Notes: generated by a model from the sequence alone, not told the origin. Counted from the first letter of the stretch, positions 1 through 10,959 are shown. The stretch: 64,000 nt of DNA from Pigmentiphaga kullae (GCF_004216695.1 NZ_SGXC01000001.1:558001-622000), one strand, 5' to 3'. Made by a program: numbers and translations.

Positions 1-516
1 ATGCTCGATCACCGGTCGGACGTCGAGCGCCTGTCGATGGGCGTGCGCGCCGCGATGGAATTCCTGGAGAGCCCGCGCGTGCGCGCCATCGGCGGCGGCA
101 CCGGACTCGTCAAGCTGGGCAAGGCCGCCGCGTGGATGGGCTTTCGCACGTCCGCGACACGCTTGGCCAGCCGCGCCATGAGCGCGGCCGGCGGCCTCTG
201 GCCCGGACTCCTGTCGCCCCTGTATGCACTGGCGGTGAAGCCGCTGCCGGATCCACTGCTGGGCGCCGCCGGTCCACAGGCCATGCAGGCGGCGCTGCGG
301 GCGTCGATCGTGCTCCAGTACCACCAGGTCGGCACCTGCGCGATGGGCCCGGCGGCCTCCCGGATGTCGGTGGCGGCGCCCGACGGCCAGGTCCATGGCG
401 TGGCGGGGCTGACGATCGCCGACGCGTCCCTGCTGCCCGCGGTCCCGCGCGCCAACACCAATCTTCCGGTCATGATGGCCGCGGAGAAGATCTCGGCCAT
501 GTTCCTGCACCGATGA
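1..516 (+). CDS. GMC-family FAD oxidoreductase, C-terminal part (5' end outside window)
   Basis: The frame is open from the first base, so this is probably the tail of a larger gene; the ATG at base 1 is likely an internal methionine. The 171 residues match the C-terminal GMC_oxred_C domain: the motif YHQVGTCAMG carries the catalytic histidine region and RANTNLPVMM near the end holds the second catalytic position. GMC enzymes oxidise alcohols (choline, glucose, aliphatic or aromatic alcohols) with FAD; the N-terminal FAD-binding half is not visible, so the substrate cannot be guessed. It lies 40 bases before a Bug receptor and an SDR on the same strand, suggesting a shared alcohol or sugar-like substrate. 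Confidence 0.85.
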   Translation: MLDHRSDVERLSMGVRAAMEFLESPRVRAIGGGTGLVKLGKAAAWMGFRTSATRLASRAMSAAGGLWPGLLSPLYALAVKPLPDPLLGAAGPQAMQAALRASIVLQYHQVGTCAMGPAASRMSVAAPDGQVHGVAGLTIADASLLPAVPRANTNLPVMMAAEKISAMFLHR

Positions 517-556
517 AAGAAAACACGCGCGCGAAGGGCGCGGACAAGGAGACATC

Positions 557-1549
557 ATGTTGACACGACGGACCTTCCTGGGCATCGCCGCCGGCGCCGC
601 CATCACCGTCCGGCCCGCGTTCGGGGAAACCTTTCCCGCGCGGCCGGTCAAGGCCCTGCTGGGCCTGAGCCCCGGCGGCGGCGCGGACCTGCTGGCCCGC
701 ATCCTCTTTCGCAGCATGGAGGCGGAACTTCACCAGCCCATCGTGCTGGAGAACCGGCCCGGAGCCGGCACCACGCTGGCGGCGGAGGGCACCGCCCGCG
801 CCGAACCCGACGGCTACACGATGTACGTGGCCACGGGCAGCTATGTCACCAGCGCGGTCCTGCTGCGCGAACGCGGCGCGACGCTGCAGCGTTCGGGCCG
901 GGGCCTGCTGGATGCGCTCGCGCCGGTCAGCCTGATGTTCACCGCGCCCTATTGCATCGCCGCGCGGCGCGGCTCGGGCCTGGACTCTATCCAGGACGTG
1001 CTGGCGCAGGCCCGGCGGCGCCCGGGCGAACTCACCTATGCCTCGTCCGGCATGGGCAGCCAACCCCATTTCGCCGGCGAACTGTTCCAGTCCGCCACCG
1101 GGACCAGGCTCCTGCATGTTCCCTACAAGGGCCTGGGGCCCGCCATCGTGGGCGTGCTGGGCGAACAGGTGCAGCTGGTGTTCTCGGACATGAACTCGGT
1201 CTTTCCCCGGCACCGCAACGGCGAGATGAAGATCCTGGCGGTGACCGGCGATGCCCGGCCCGCGCTGGCGCCCGACATCCCGACGATGAAGGAATCCGGC
1301 ATCGCCGGCATGGACATCGCCGCCTGGCAAGGCTATCTGGTGCCCGCACGGACGCCGGCCGCGCGCATCGACGTGCTGGCCTCGGCCATCGACCGCAGTC
1401 TGCGCGACCCGGCGGTGCGCGACCGCGTACTCGAGAACGCCGGCGTGCCGGCGGACACGTCGCCGGCGCACTTCCGCGCCTTCCTCGAAAAGGAAACGCG
1501 GCTCTATCGCAGGCTCGCGGAATCCGCGGGCATCAAGGCGGGTTACTAG
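557..1549 (+). CDS. Bug/TctC-family periplasmic solute-binding receptor
   Basis: 330 residues, the usual length for a Bug receptor. The N-terminus has a twin-arginine-like signal (TRRTFLGIAAG) followed by a small-residue cleavage region, so periplasmic export, possibly by Tat, is expected. Family hallmarks are visible: PGGGADLLAR near residue 40, VLENRPGAGTT near 65, ASSGMGSQPHF and HVPYKGLGPA in the centre. Bug proteins bind carboxylates and other small organic ligands. No TctA/TctB membrane partner lies nearby. The ATG follows an AAGGAG ribosome site by a few bases. The gene sits between a GMC oxidase and an SDR, so it probably captures their substrate; the ligand is unknown. Confidence 0.9.
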   Translation: MLTRRTFLGIAAGAAITVRPAFGETFPARPVKALLGLSPGGGADLLARILFRSMEAELHQPIVLENRPGAGTTLAAEGTARAEPDGYTMYVATGSYVTSAVLLRERGATLQRSGRGLLDALAPVSLMFTAPYCIAARRGSGLDSIQDVLAQARRRPGELTYASSGMGSQPHFAGELFQSATGTRLLHVPYKGLGPAIVGVLGEQVQLVFSDMNSVFPRHRNGEMKILAVTGDARPALAPDIPTMKESGIAGMDIAAWQGYLVPARTPAARIDVLASAIDRSLRDPAVRDRVLENAGVPADTSPAHFRAFLEKETRLYRRLAESAGIKAGY

Positions 1550-1578
1550 CAGCATCAGGCAAGGACAGGGAGAGACAG

Positions 1579-2340
1579 GTGGTCAAATACGATTTTTCGG
1601 GACAGGTGGCCGTCGTGACCGGCGCGGCCAGCGGCGTGGGGCTGCGCATCGCGCAGGACCTGCTGGGCGCCGGCGCGCGAGTGTCGATGTGGGATGCCGG
1701 CGCCGAGGCCCTGCGGGCGTCGGCCGCCTCCCTGGCCCGGGCCGACGGCATCGATCAGCGCACGGTGGACGTGCGGCGCCACGAGCAGGTGGAACAGGCG
1801 GCCCAGGCCGTCCTTGCCCGCTGGGGGCGGATCGACGTGCTGATCAACAATGCGGGGATCATCCGTCCGCCCGGCCCGCTGGCCTCGTCGTCGCTGGCCG
1901 ACTGGGACGACGTCCTGGCCGTCAACCTGACCGGCACCTTCCACTGCTGCCGGGCCGTGATGCCCATCATGGCGCAGGCGGGATACGGGCGCGTGGTCAA
2001 CGTCGGCTCGACCTCCGGCAAGGAAGGCAATCCCTACACGCCTTCCTACTCCGCGGCCAAGGCCGGCGTCATCGCGCTGACCAAGAGCCTGGGCAAGGAA
2101 TTCGCCGCCAGCGGCGTGCTGGTCAACTGCGTCGCGCCCACCGTGCTGAACACGCCCATGACCTGCCGCAACATCGAGATCGCGCCGGAACGCACGCAGC
2201 GGCTGCTGGAAAAAATCCCCATGGGCCGCTTCGGCGAAGTGGAAGAACTGGCCGCCATGCTGGCCTGGTTGTCATCGCGGGCGTGCAGCTTCAGCACGGG
2301 TGCGGTCTTCGACCTGTCCGGCGGACGCGCCACCTACTAA
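1579..2340 (+). CDS. SDR-family NAD(P)-dependent oxidoreductase
   Basis: 253 residues, a classical short-chain dehydrogenase/reductase. It shows the cofactor motif TGAASGVG near the N-terminus, NNAG in the centre, and the catalytic YSAAK with Tyr157 and Lys161, preceded by the serine stretch GSTSGKEG. The GTG at 1579 is chosen because AGGGAG lies seven bases before it and the protein then begins in the normal SDR manner ([15 protein letters not shown]). It starts 29 bases after the Bug receptor stop and is probably co-transcribed. With the upstream GMC oxidase it could carry out sequential oxidation of an imported alcohol; the substrate is inferred only by context. Confidence 0.9.
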   Translation: MVKYDFSGQVAVVTGAASGVGLRIAQDLLGAGARVSMWDAGAEALRASAASLARADGIDQRTVDVRRHEQVEQAAQAVLARWGRIDVLINNAGIIRPPGPLASSSLADWDDVLAVNLTGTFHCCRAVMPIMAQAGYGRVVNVGSTSGKEGNPYTPSYSAAKAGVIALTKSLGKEFAASGVLVNCVAPTVLNTPMTCRNIEIAPERTQRLLEKIPMGRFGEVEELAAMLAWLSSRACSFSTGAVFDLSGGRATY

Positions 2341-2366
2341 TCCCGCACGACCTCACTTGACCCACA

Positions 2367-2398
2367 AATGAAAAACGCCCGCAAGGTCGTTTTTCATT
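2367..2398. terminator. Bidirectional intrinsic terminator-like hairpin
   Basis: Perfect 11-base inverted repeat AATGAAAAACG (2367-2377) / CGTTTTTCATT (2388-2398) with a 10-base loop. The A-tract on one side and T-tract on the other give a stem with a U-run on either strand. It lies 27 bases after the SDR stop, where that operon should end, and between two convergent genes. The stem is AT-rich rather than GC-rich, so termination strength is uncertain. Confidence 0.6.
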
Positions 2399-2422
2399 CA
2401 GACCGCAACGAACATCCATCCA

Positions 2423-2580
2423 ACCCAGGGCACCGCGGATCCGGCTTTGCCGGTCCGCCAGTGCCGCCCCGGGGACCCGGCGCCGGGCCGCCCCAAGGCG
2501 GGTCCCCGCCCCATCGGGGGGCTGCCGCGTGGCGGCTGGGGGCTCACCCTGCCGGGGCGCGCGTAGGCGCGTAGGGGGGC
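2423..2580 (+). repeat. Intergenic repeat, copy A (hairpin-forming)
   Basis: Begins ACCCAGG, then a compact hairpin: outer arms GCGGA/TCCGC, inner arms CCGGC/GCCGG with a TTT loop. It ends with GCGCGCGTAGGCGCG followed by GTAGGGGGG. The same start, hairpin and end are found in copies B and C near 7.6-7.8 kb, with paired base changes in the stem. It fills the space between the convergent SDR and isocitrate dehydrogenase genes and runs up to the isocitrate dehydrogenase stop codon. Confidence 0.7.
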
Positions 2581-2583
2581 TTT

Positions 2584-5258
<2,675 letters not shown>

Positions 5259-5333
5259 ATGCGCGCCATCCTGCTCTGGCTCCTGGGCGTCCCCATTCCC
5301 ATCATCATCCTGCTCGCCCTGTTCTGGCACTAG
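5259..5333 (+). CDS. 24-residue single-span membrane peptide
   Basis: ATG at 5259 preceded by CGGAG eight bases upstream, ending at TAG 5331-5333. The peptide reads MRAILLWLLGVPIP, continues IIILLALFWH, and is one hydrophobic helix with a positively charged N-terminus. It resembles small membrane peptides (hypothetical proteins) that I recall from Burkholderiales genomes. It lies 56 bases before a multi-span membrane protein on the same strand. The frame is open further upstream, but that extension is arginine-rich and unlike a protein. Function unknown. Confidence 0.6.
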   Translation: MRAILLWLLGVPIPIIILLALFWH

Positions 5334-5389
5334 CGCCCGCGCCGCTTCGCGGCCCACGCCTCCTTCCGATCACAAGAAAAGGCCACCTC

Positions 5390-6304
5390 ATGGAAAACGC
5401 TACATCCGCAGGTAATTCTTACGTCTCCAACCCCGCGCTGGCGCGCGCGAACGAATCCCCCGCTTCGGCCGTCTCGTGGGCCGCCATCATCGCCGGCGCC
5501 GTCATCGCCTCGGCGGTTTCCTTCATGCTGCTGGCCGGCGGCGCGGGACTGGGCTTCGTCTCGATGTCGCCCTGGTCCGGCGAAGGCGCCTCGGCCACGA
5601 CACTGGGCATAGGCGCCGTCGTGTGGATGATCCTGACCCACATCGTCGCGTACGGCCTGGGCGGCTACCTGGCCGGCCGGCTGCGCACCAAGTGGGTCGG
5701 CATCCACACCGACGAGACCTACTTCCGCGACACCGCGCACGGCTTCCTGGTGTGGGCGCTGAGCGCCGTCGTCAGCGCCATCGTGGTCGGCTCGGCGCTG
5801 ATGTCGGCCGCGGCCGGTACCGCGAAGGCGGGAGCGACCATCGCCGCGGGCACCGGCGCCGCCGCCACGGCGGCCGCCGGCCAGGCGATGCAAGCCAACC
5901 AGGGCGGCATGCCGACCGAGTATGTGGCCGACCTGCTGCTGCGGGGCGAGCAGCCCAATCCGGCCGGCGATCCCGGCGCGGCGCGGGCGGAAGTCGGCCG
6001 CATCGTCGCCGCCAGCCTGGCCCGCGGGGAATTGAACCCCGAGGACCGCGGCTATCTGGCGCGGGTCGTCGCGGCGCAGACCGGCGCCGACCCGGCCACC
6101 GCCGAGAAGCGGGTGGACGACGTCGTCGCCCGCGCCCGGCAGGCGGCCCAGCAGGCCGAGCAGACCGCGCGGCAGGCGGCGGACACCGCGCGCAAGGCGG
6201 CCGCCGCCTTCGCCCTGTGGGCCTTCGCCGCCATGTTGATCGGCGCTTTCGTGGCGAGCTGGATGGCCACGGTGGGCGGCCGCAGCCGGGACGACATCGT
6301 CTAG
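5390..6304 (+). CDS. Multi-span inner-membrane protein with alanine/glutamine-rich helical segment
   Basis: 304 residues. Three hydrophobic spans are apparent in the first half (about 25-60, 70-95, 118-150), then a soluble section (about 165-270) rich in Ala, Arg and Gln with heptad-like runs (ARQAAQQAEQTARQAADTAR) suggesting a long amphipathic helix, and a final membrane span followed by the charged tail GGRSRDDIV. I recognise this as a conserved hypothetical membrane protein of beta- and alphaproteobacteria but cannot name a function. The ATG at 5390 is chosen because the frame upstream lacks protein character; the ribosome site (AAAAGG) is acceptable. It follows the 24-residue membrane peptide and may be co-transcribed with it. 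Confidence 0.75.
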   Translation: MENATSAGNSYVSNPALARANESPASAVSWAAIIAGAVIASAVSFMLLAGGAGLGFVSMSPWSGEGASATTLGIGAVVWMILTHIVAYGLGGYLAGRLRTKWVGIHTDETYFRDTAHGFLVWALSAVVSAIVVGSALMSAAAGTAKAGATIAAGTGAAATAAAGQAMQANQGGMPTEYVADLLLRGEQPNPAGDPGAARAEVGRIVAASLARGELNPEDRGYLARVVAAQTGADPATAEKRVDDVVARARQAAQQAEQTARQAADTARKAAAAFALWAFAAMLIGAFVASWMATVGGRSRDDIV

Positions 6305-6406
6305 CGGCGCCAAAGGGGGCCGGCCGCCGGCGCCGATTTGCGCGACAATTGCGGCATCGTCCACACGCGGCGCCCGCCGGCCCCGCCCCCAGCCCCTTCC
6401 CCCGCA

Positions 6407-7603
6407 ATGACAGCGCCGCGCAGCGACACCCCCTTCAGCCTCAAGCAGATCGCCGTCCCGGCATTCGGTCCATCCGTCCTCTACGGCGTCGGCAACGGCG
6501 CCATCCTTCCGGTCATCGCGCTCAGCGCCCGCGAACTCGGCGCGTCGGTGGCGTTGGCCGGCCTGATCGTATCGCTGATGGGCATAGGCTCGCTGGTCAG
6601 CAACATCCCGGCCGCCATGATCACGTCCCGCCATGGGGAACGGCGGTCCATGGCCGGCGCGGCGGCGTTCAGCGTGGTGGCTCTGCTGCTGTGCATCTTC
6701 GCCACCCACGCCTGGATGCTGGGCGTGGGCGTCTTCCTGGTGGGCATGGCCGCCTCGGTGTTCATGCTGGCCCGCCAGACCTATCTGATCGATGCCGTGC
6801 CGTCCTATATGCGGGCGCGGGCGCTCTCGACACTGGGCGGCACCAACCGGATAGGGGTCTTCATCGGCCCCTTCGCCGGCGCGGCCATGATCCACTTCGT
6901 GGGCCTGGACGGGGCGTACTGGGTGGCGGCCGTCGCGATCGCGGGCGCCGGCCTGATCGCCTGGCTGGCGCCCGAGATGACCGGCGAAAGCCATGCCGCC
7001 ACCGCCCGCGCCAAGCCGCGGGTTCAGGACATCGCGCGCGACCATGCCAAGGTCTTCCTGACCCTGGGCCTGGGCATCCTGCTGGTCAGCGCGCTGCGCT
7101 CGTCGCGCCAGGTCGTGATCCCGCTATGGGCCGACCACCTCGGACTGGCCCCCGCTTCCGCCTCCATCATCTACGGCCTGGTCGCCGCCATCGACATGTC
7201 GGTGTTCTACCCGGCCGGTACCATCATGGACCGGCACGGCCGGCTCTGGGTCGCACTGCCGTCCGTGCTGCTGATGGGCGGCGCGCTGATGGCCACCTCG
7301 CTCACCACCGGCGTGGTGCCCTTCCTGATCGTGTCGCTGATCCTGGGCTTCGGCAACGGCATCAGCTCGGGCATCGTCATGACCCTGGGCGCCGATTCGT
7401 CGCCCGCCCATGGCCGCACGGAGTTCCTGGGCATCTGGCGTTTGATCGCCGACGTGGGCAACAGCCTGGGGCCGGTCATCCTGTCGGCCATCACGGCCGT
7501 GGCGTCGCTGACCATAGGGGTGGCGTCGGTGGGTACCCTGGGCCTGGCCGCCGCCGCCGTCCTGTGGCGATGGCTGCCTAAGAGGTCCCCCCCTACGCGC
7601 TGA
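6407..7603 (+). CDS. MFS transporter
   Basis: 398 residues with about twelve hydrophobic segments, typical of the major facilitator superfamily. The loop between spans 2 and 3 has a G-x-x-x-D/E-R-R-like element (SRHGERRSM, about residues 71-79), and the second half has the matching loop DRHGRLW. A drug or metabolite exporter is the likeliest class, but the substrate cannot be read from sequence. The ATG at 6407 is preferred over an earlier in-frame ATG at 6338 because the latter adds a proline-rich stretch without family character; neither has a good ribosome site. The last codons (SPPTR and stop) lie inside repeat copy B, so that repeat supplies the C-terminus. Confidence 0.88.
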   Translation: MTAPRSDTPFSLKQIAVPAFGPSVLYGVGNGAILPVIALSARELGASVALAGLIVSLMGIGSLVSNIPAAMITSRHGERRSMAGAAAFSVVALLLCIFATHAWMLGVGVFLVGMAASVFMLARQTYLIDAVPSYMRARALSTLGGTNRIGVFIGPFAGAAMIHFVGLDGAYWVAAVAIAGAGLIAWLAPEMTGESHAATARAKPRVQDIARDHAKVFLTLGLGILLVSALRSSRQVVIPLWADHLGLAPASASIIYGLVAAIDMSVFYPAGTIMDRHGRLWVALPSVLLMGGALMATSLTTGVVPFLIVSLILGFGNGISSGIVMTLGADSSPAHGRTEFLGIWRLIADVGNSLGPVILSAITAVASLTIGVASVGTLGLAAAAVLWRWLPKRSPPTR

Positions 7604-7666
7604 CGCGCGCCCCCCAGGGGGCGATGCGGGTGGACCGGCGGAGCCGGATCCACCGCATCCTGGGTC
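7586..7666 (-). repeat. Intergenic repeat, copy B (inverted orientation)
   Basis: Read on the minus strand it starts AGACCCAGG, then a hairpin with outer arms GGTGGA/TCCACC and inner arms CCGGC/GCCGG (loop TCC), and ends GGGGGGCGCGCGTCAGCGCG followed by TAGGGGGG. The start, hairpin plan and end match copy A. It overlaps the last 18 bases of the MFS gene. Copy C lies 85 bases further on in the opposite orientation. Confidence 0.7.
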
Positions 7667-7751
7667 TAGTACCGCTGTCTTGGGTTGTGGTGCCGGTGCT
7701 TCGCTGGCTGCCAGCGGTAGCAACCGTGCTTCAGTCCACGATGGTTTCCCT

Positions 7752-7829
7752 AGACCCAGGAAACCGCGGATCTGGCTTTGCCAGTCCGCCGGTTTCGCCC
7801 CCTTGAGGGGGCCCGCGCGAGCGGGGGAG
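7752..7829 (+). repeat. Intergenic repeat, copy C
   Basis: Starts AGACCCAGG, then a hairpin with outer arms GCGGA/TCCGC and inner arms CTGGC/GCCAG (loop TTT), followed by a perfect hairpin GCCCCC-TTGA-GGGGGC (7797-7812) and a CGCGCGAGCGGGGG tail. It ends eight bases from the stop codon of the Bug gene on the other strand. With copy B it forms an inverted pair in the space between two convergent genes. Confidence 0.7.
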
Positions 7830-7836
7830 TGCCTCG

Positions 7837-8805
7837 TTACTCGGGTTTTACGCCGGCTTCGGCGATGACTTCTTCCCAGCGCTTCTTTTCGCTGCGGATG
7901 AAGTCGCGGGCCTGGGCGTGGGACTTGATCATCGGATAGGTGCCCAGTTCCGCCAGGCGTGCGGCGAAGGGGCCCTGGCGCAGTGCCGCGTTGACGTCGG
8001 CGCTGGCCCGGTCGATCACGGCCTGGGGCGTGCCCTTGGGGGCGAACATGGCGAACCAGCCGGAGGCGACGGTGCCGGGCACGGCATCCTTGGCCAGCGG
8101 AATGCCTTCCAGCCCGGGCAGCGCTTCGTCGGCCGTGACGGCGATGGCCTTGATGCGGCCACTGCGCACCAGCGGAAGCAGCGGCGCGGTGCCGTCGACG
8201 TACAGCGGGATGTCGCCCTTGATCAGCGCCTGGATCGCCTGGGTGGTTCCGCTGAAACCGATCTGCCGGAAGCGGACGTGGCCGTACTGGCCCATCATCT
8301 CGGACGTCAGGTGGGGAACGGAGCCGCGGCGGGGGCTGCCGATGACGACGTCGTCGGGTTTGGCGCGGGCCGCGGCCAGGATCCCGGCCACGTTCCGGTA
8401 GGGCGCCTGGGCATTGGCGACGAACAGCATGGGCGTATAGGCGACGGTGGCCACGGTTTCGGCATCGCGCTCGACGTCGAAGCGGGCTTCCTTGTACATC
8501 ACCGGCGTGGTCACGGCCGCCGCGGCGTGGAACAGCCCCAGCGTGTAGCCGTCGGGCGCGGCCTGGGCCAGTTCCTGCATGGCCGCGATGCCGTTGCCGG
8601 CGGGGCGGTTCTCCACCACCACCTGCTGGCCCCAGGCCGCGGTCAGCCGTTCGGCCACCAATCTCGCGATGATGTCCGGGGCGCTGCCGGCGATGGACGG
8701 CACCACCATTTTCACCATGCGGGTCGGATAGGTCTCGGCGGCACCCGCCGGCGCCGCGGCCAGGATGCCCGCCAGCGCGGCGGCGCAGGCCAGTTTGCGA
8801 TCCAT
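7837..8805 (-). CDS. Bug/TctC-family periplasmic solute-binding receptor
   Basis: 322 residues. The N-terminal DRKLACAAALAGILAA run ending AGAAE is a Sec signal peptide. Family landmarks: VVPSIAGSAPDIIARL near residue 35, VVENRPAGNG near 62, and a central GSPRRGSVPHLTSE region. The ATG at 8805 is chosen because GGAGGAGAC sits just before it; an earlier in-frame start at 8904 would run through the operator. The ligand is unknown. The gene is downstream of, and co-directional with, a TetR regulator, and its leader holds a double inverted repeat that is probably that regulator's operator. It may import the substrate of the aryl-CoA-type enzyme cluster at 9.8-14.8 kb, but this is inference. Confidence 0.9.
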   Translation of the reverse strand: MDRKLACAAALAGILAAAPAGAAETYPTRMVKMVVPSIAGSAPDIIARLVAERLTAAWGQQVVVENRPAGNGIAAMQELAQAAPDGYTLGLFHAAAAVTTPVMYKEARFDVERDAETVATVAYTPMLFVANAQAPYRNVAGILAAARAKPDDVVIGSPRRGSVPHLTSEMMGQYGHVRFRQIGFSGTTQAIQALIKGDIPLYVDGTAPLLPLVRSGRIKAIAVTADEALPGLEGIPLAKDAVPGTVASGWFAMFAPKGTPQAVIDRASADVNAALRQGPFAARLAELGTYPMIKSHAQARDFIRSEKKRWEEVIAEAGVKPE

Positions 8806-8857
8806 TTCGTGTCTCCTCCGGTACGCGTGGACAACCTGGGCGATGTCCGTTCCGCGG

Positions 8858-8916
8858 CCATTATTTGATATGCATTCAATTAATGTACGAATAATTGATT
8901 GCATATCAAATAATGG
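8858..8916. promoter_or_regulatory. Double dyad operator upstream of the Bug gene
   Basis: A 59-base imperfect palindrome with perfect 17-base outer arms (CCATTATTTGATATGCA at 8858-8874 and its reverse complement at 8900-8916). It resolves into two similar dyads with 7-base spacers: ATTATTTGA/TCAATTAAT (8860-8884) and AATAATTGA/TCAAATAAT (8890-8914), centred about 30 bases apart. It is AT-rich in a GC-rich genome and lies 53 bases before the Bug start. TetR proteins commonly bind paired dyads of this size, and a TetR gene ends 36 bases away. Confidence 0.75.
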
Positions 8917-8952
8917 TTTATACGGAGGCGGGAAACACGAAACGGGAAACAG

Positions 8953-9726
8953 TCAGGCGGACTTGCGGGTACGCTTCGCGCCCCTGGCGTTCGCGCGCCA
9001 GGCGGCGATGCCGTCCAGCGTGATGCGCAGCCCTTCGTCGAAGGCAATGGCCGAACTCAGGCGGGCGAACGAGCGGCTGATGGCGCGCGCGGCGGGATAC
9101 GGGGCCGCCGACTCCAGGCGGGTCCGGATGAAGTCCTCGTGATAGGCCGGCATCTGCCGCGATGCCTCGGCCATGCTGGCGCCCACCAGGTACTGGGCGA
9201 TCAGGTGATAAGCCAGCGCCACCTGGTCGTGCGTGAAGCCGCCCTGCATGATGGCCGAGGCCATGTGGTTGAAGAACACCATGCCGTAGTCGGTCTCGTC
9301 CGGTTCGACGTCCTGGAACAGGCGGTAGCGGTTGTGCGAGGCCACGTACATGCTGGCGCCCGGGTTGGCGATGGCCACGGCGAAGCTCAGCCGGGCGATG
9401 GTCTCGACGTCGGAGCGCCAGTCGCCGGTCAGCGGGGGCAGCTTCTCGACCCGCTGGCGGTAGTAGTCGTTCAGGACGCCCGATACCAGCTTGTCGCGGC
9501 CGCCCATGTAGTAGTGGATGAGGCCGGGCGCCACGCCGAAGTCCCGCGCCAGCTGCACCATCGAGATCTGGTCCAGCGGCATGCTCTTGGCCAGGTCTAT
9601 CGCGCGCTGAAGGATGGCCCAGCGGCTCAGCATGGGCTCGGCGGTGATCGGCGATTCGACCTTGGGCGGCCGGCCGCGGCGGCGGGGAACGGGGGCCTGG
9701 GCGGCGGCCTTCTTGGGGGCGGGCAT
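8953..9726 (-). CDS. TetR-family transcriptional regulator
   Basis: 257 residues from the ATG at 9726. After a proline/arginine-rich N-terminal tail with an AT-hook-like RRRGRPPK, a TetR helix-turn-helix follows (ISMVQLARDFGVAPGLIHYY, about residues 55-75), then an all-helical ligand domain. A longer form could start with GTG at 9753, but a sigma70-like promoter places the transcript start at about that codon, favouring 9726. It probably represses the adjacent Bug gene through the 8858-8916 double dyad and may also control the catabolic genes upstream. The effector is unknown. The C-terminus is rich in Arg/Lys (ARGAKRTRKSA). Confidence 0.88.
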   Translation of the reverse strand: MPAPKKAAAQAPVPRRRGRPPKVESPITAEPMLSRWAILQRAIDLAKSMPLDQISMVQLARDFGVAPGLIHYYMGGRDKLVSGVLNDYYRQRVEKLPPLTGDWRSDVETIARLSFAVAIANPGASMYVASHNRYRLFQDVEPDETDYGMVFFNHMASAIMQGGFTHDQVALAYHLIAQYLVGASMAEASRQMPAYHEDFIRTRLESAAPYPAARAISRSFARLSSAIAFDEGLRITLDGIAAWRANARGAKRTRKSA

Positions 9727-9754
9727 GGCGGGCGGGACGGATGGAAACGGCACT

Positions 9755-9783
9755 ATCGTAGGGAATTATTGCCAGGGCGGCAA
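9755..9783 (-). promoter_or_regulatory. Putative sigma70 promoter of the TetR gene
   Basis: On the minus strand, TTGCCG (9778-9783) and TACGAT (9755-9760) are separated by exactly 17 bases, a good match to the -35/-10 consensus. It lies in the 50-base gap after the flavin monooxygenase stop. Transcription would start near 9748-9750, which supports the ATG at 9726 as the TetR start. Confidence 0.45.
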
Positions 9784-9810
9784 TTTCCGCGCCATTCCGG
9801 CCCCCGCGGC

Positions 9811-10959
9811 CTATCCGGCCAGCGCCGCCACGCCGGCCTCCTCCATCTCGCGGACCAGGTCCGGATACTGGAGCTTCAGGCGATCGCGATCGACCCGCCC
9901 CGTGCGGGTCATGAAGCGGTAGACGAATTCGTGCGGCGACTCGATCCGCATCCATTCGCGCACGCGCTCGTACCAGTTGTACGACGCTTCCGAGGCGCGG
10001 ATGAGCCGCTGCTTGGCAGGCTTGCGCGACGCCACGTACGACTCCAGCGCGCCGCCGACGTCCTCCGGCCGCTGGCGCAGCGCCTCGGCCAGCGCGACGG
10101 CGTCCTCCATCGCGATGCGGGTGCCCGAGCCGATGGAGAAATGCGCGCTGGCCAACGCATCGCCCAGCAGCACGCGGTTGCCCGCATGCCAGGCACGATT
10201 GCGGACCACCGGGAACTGGCGCCAGCTGGAATGGTTGGATACCAGCCCATGTCCGCCCAGCTCCGGCGCGAACACTTCCTCGAACAGGGTCTGCCGCGCC
10301 CGCGCGTCCATCGCTTCCATGCCGAATTCGACCCAGGTCCGGTCGTCGCACTCGGCCACGAAGGTGCTCATCGCCGCCGAATACGGGTAGTAGTGCGCGA
10401 CGAAGCAGCCTCCCCGCCATTCGCGGAACACCAGCGCCGGCGTCTCGAAGGCCTTGTCCACGCCGTACCAGGCGAAGTGGTTGGTCAGCCGGCCGTGCGT
10501 CGTGCCGAAAGCGGCTTCGTCGGCCGCGCGCAGCGTCGAGTTCACGCCGTCCGCGCCCACCACCAGGTCGGCGTCCAGCGCGCGGACGTCGGCCAGCCGG
10601 TGCTCGTGGCGCATGTCCACGTCCAGCCGGCGGGCATGGTCCTGCAGGATGCGCAGCAGGTCGATGCGCGGGATGGCGCCGCCACCCGCCCCCGGCCGGC
10701 GCACGACGATGGGCCGCTCGCGCATGACGATGGTCTGGCGGTCGTTGAAGCGCATGGCGCCCATCAGGTCCTCGACCACCTCGGGCGCCGCCTCGCGCAG
10801 CGAGGCCAGGCCGGTATCGGCCAGCACCACGCCGAAGCCGAAGGTCGCGCCCGCCGGATTCTGCTCGTGCACGTCGACCTGGACGTGCGGCAAGCGCTGC
10901 TTGAGCAGGATGGACAGGAACAGTCCCGACGGCCCTCCGCCGACGATGGTGACTTTCAT
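9811..10959 (-). CDS. FAD-dependent monooxygenase, aryl-CoA hydroxylase-like
   Basis: 382 residues of the group A flavoprotein hydroxylase fold: VTIVGGGPSGLF (FAD Rossmann motif) at the N-terminus, DLVVGADGVNS (DG motif) near residue 145, and RVLLGDALASAHFSIGSGTR (GD motif) near 260. The FSIGSGTRIAMEDA form recalls salicylyl-CoA 5-hydroxylase and 2-aminobenzoyl-CoA monooxygenase, which hydroxylate aromatic CoA thioesters with NAD(P)H. The start overlaps the VOC gene stop by ATGA, so the two are translationally coupled. The third upstream gene is an aryl-acid AMP ligase, which fits CoA activation before hydroxylation. The exact substrate is not determined; simple salicylate-type hydroxylation of a free acid remains possible. 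Confidence 0.85.
   Translation of the reverse strand: MKVTIVGGGPSGLFLSILLKQRLPHVQVDVHEQNPAGATFGFGVVLADTGLASLREAAPEVVEDLMGAMRFNDRQTIVMRERPIVVRRPGAGGGAIPRIDLLRILQDHARRLDVDMRHEHRLADVRALDADLVVGADGVNSTLRAADEAAFGTTHGRLTNHFAWYGVDKAFETPALVFREWRGGCFVAHYYPYSAAMSTFVAECDDRTWVEFGMEAMDARARQTLFEEVFAPELGGHGLVSNHSSWRQFPVVRNRAWHAGNRVLLGDALASAHFSIGSGTRIAMEDAVALAEALRQRPEDVGGALESYVASRKPAKQRLIRASEASYNWYERVREWMRIESPHEFVYRFMTRTGRVDRDRLKLQYPDLVREMEEAGVAALAG

Noticed and set aside
5476-7581. A 701-codon open frame spanning two membrane-protein genes
   Set aside because: Arg/Gly/Pro-rich composition with no domain; the membrane protein and MFS frames are clearly the coding ones.
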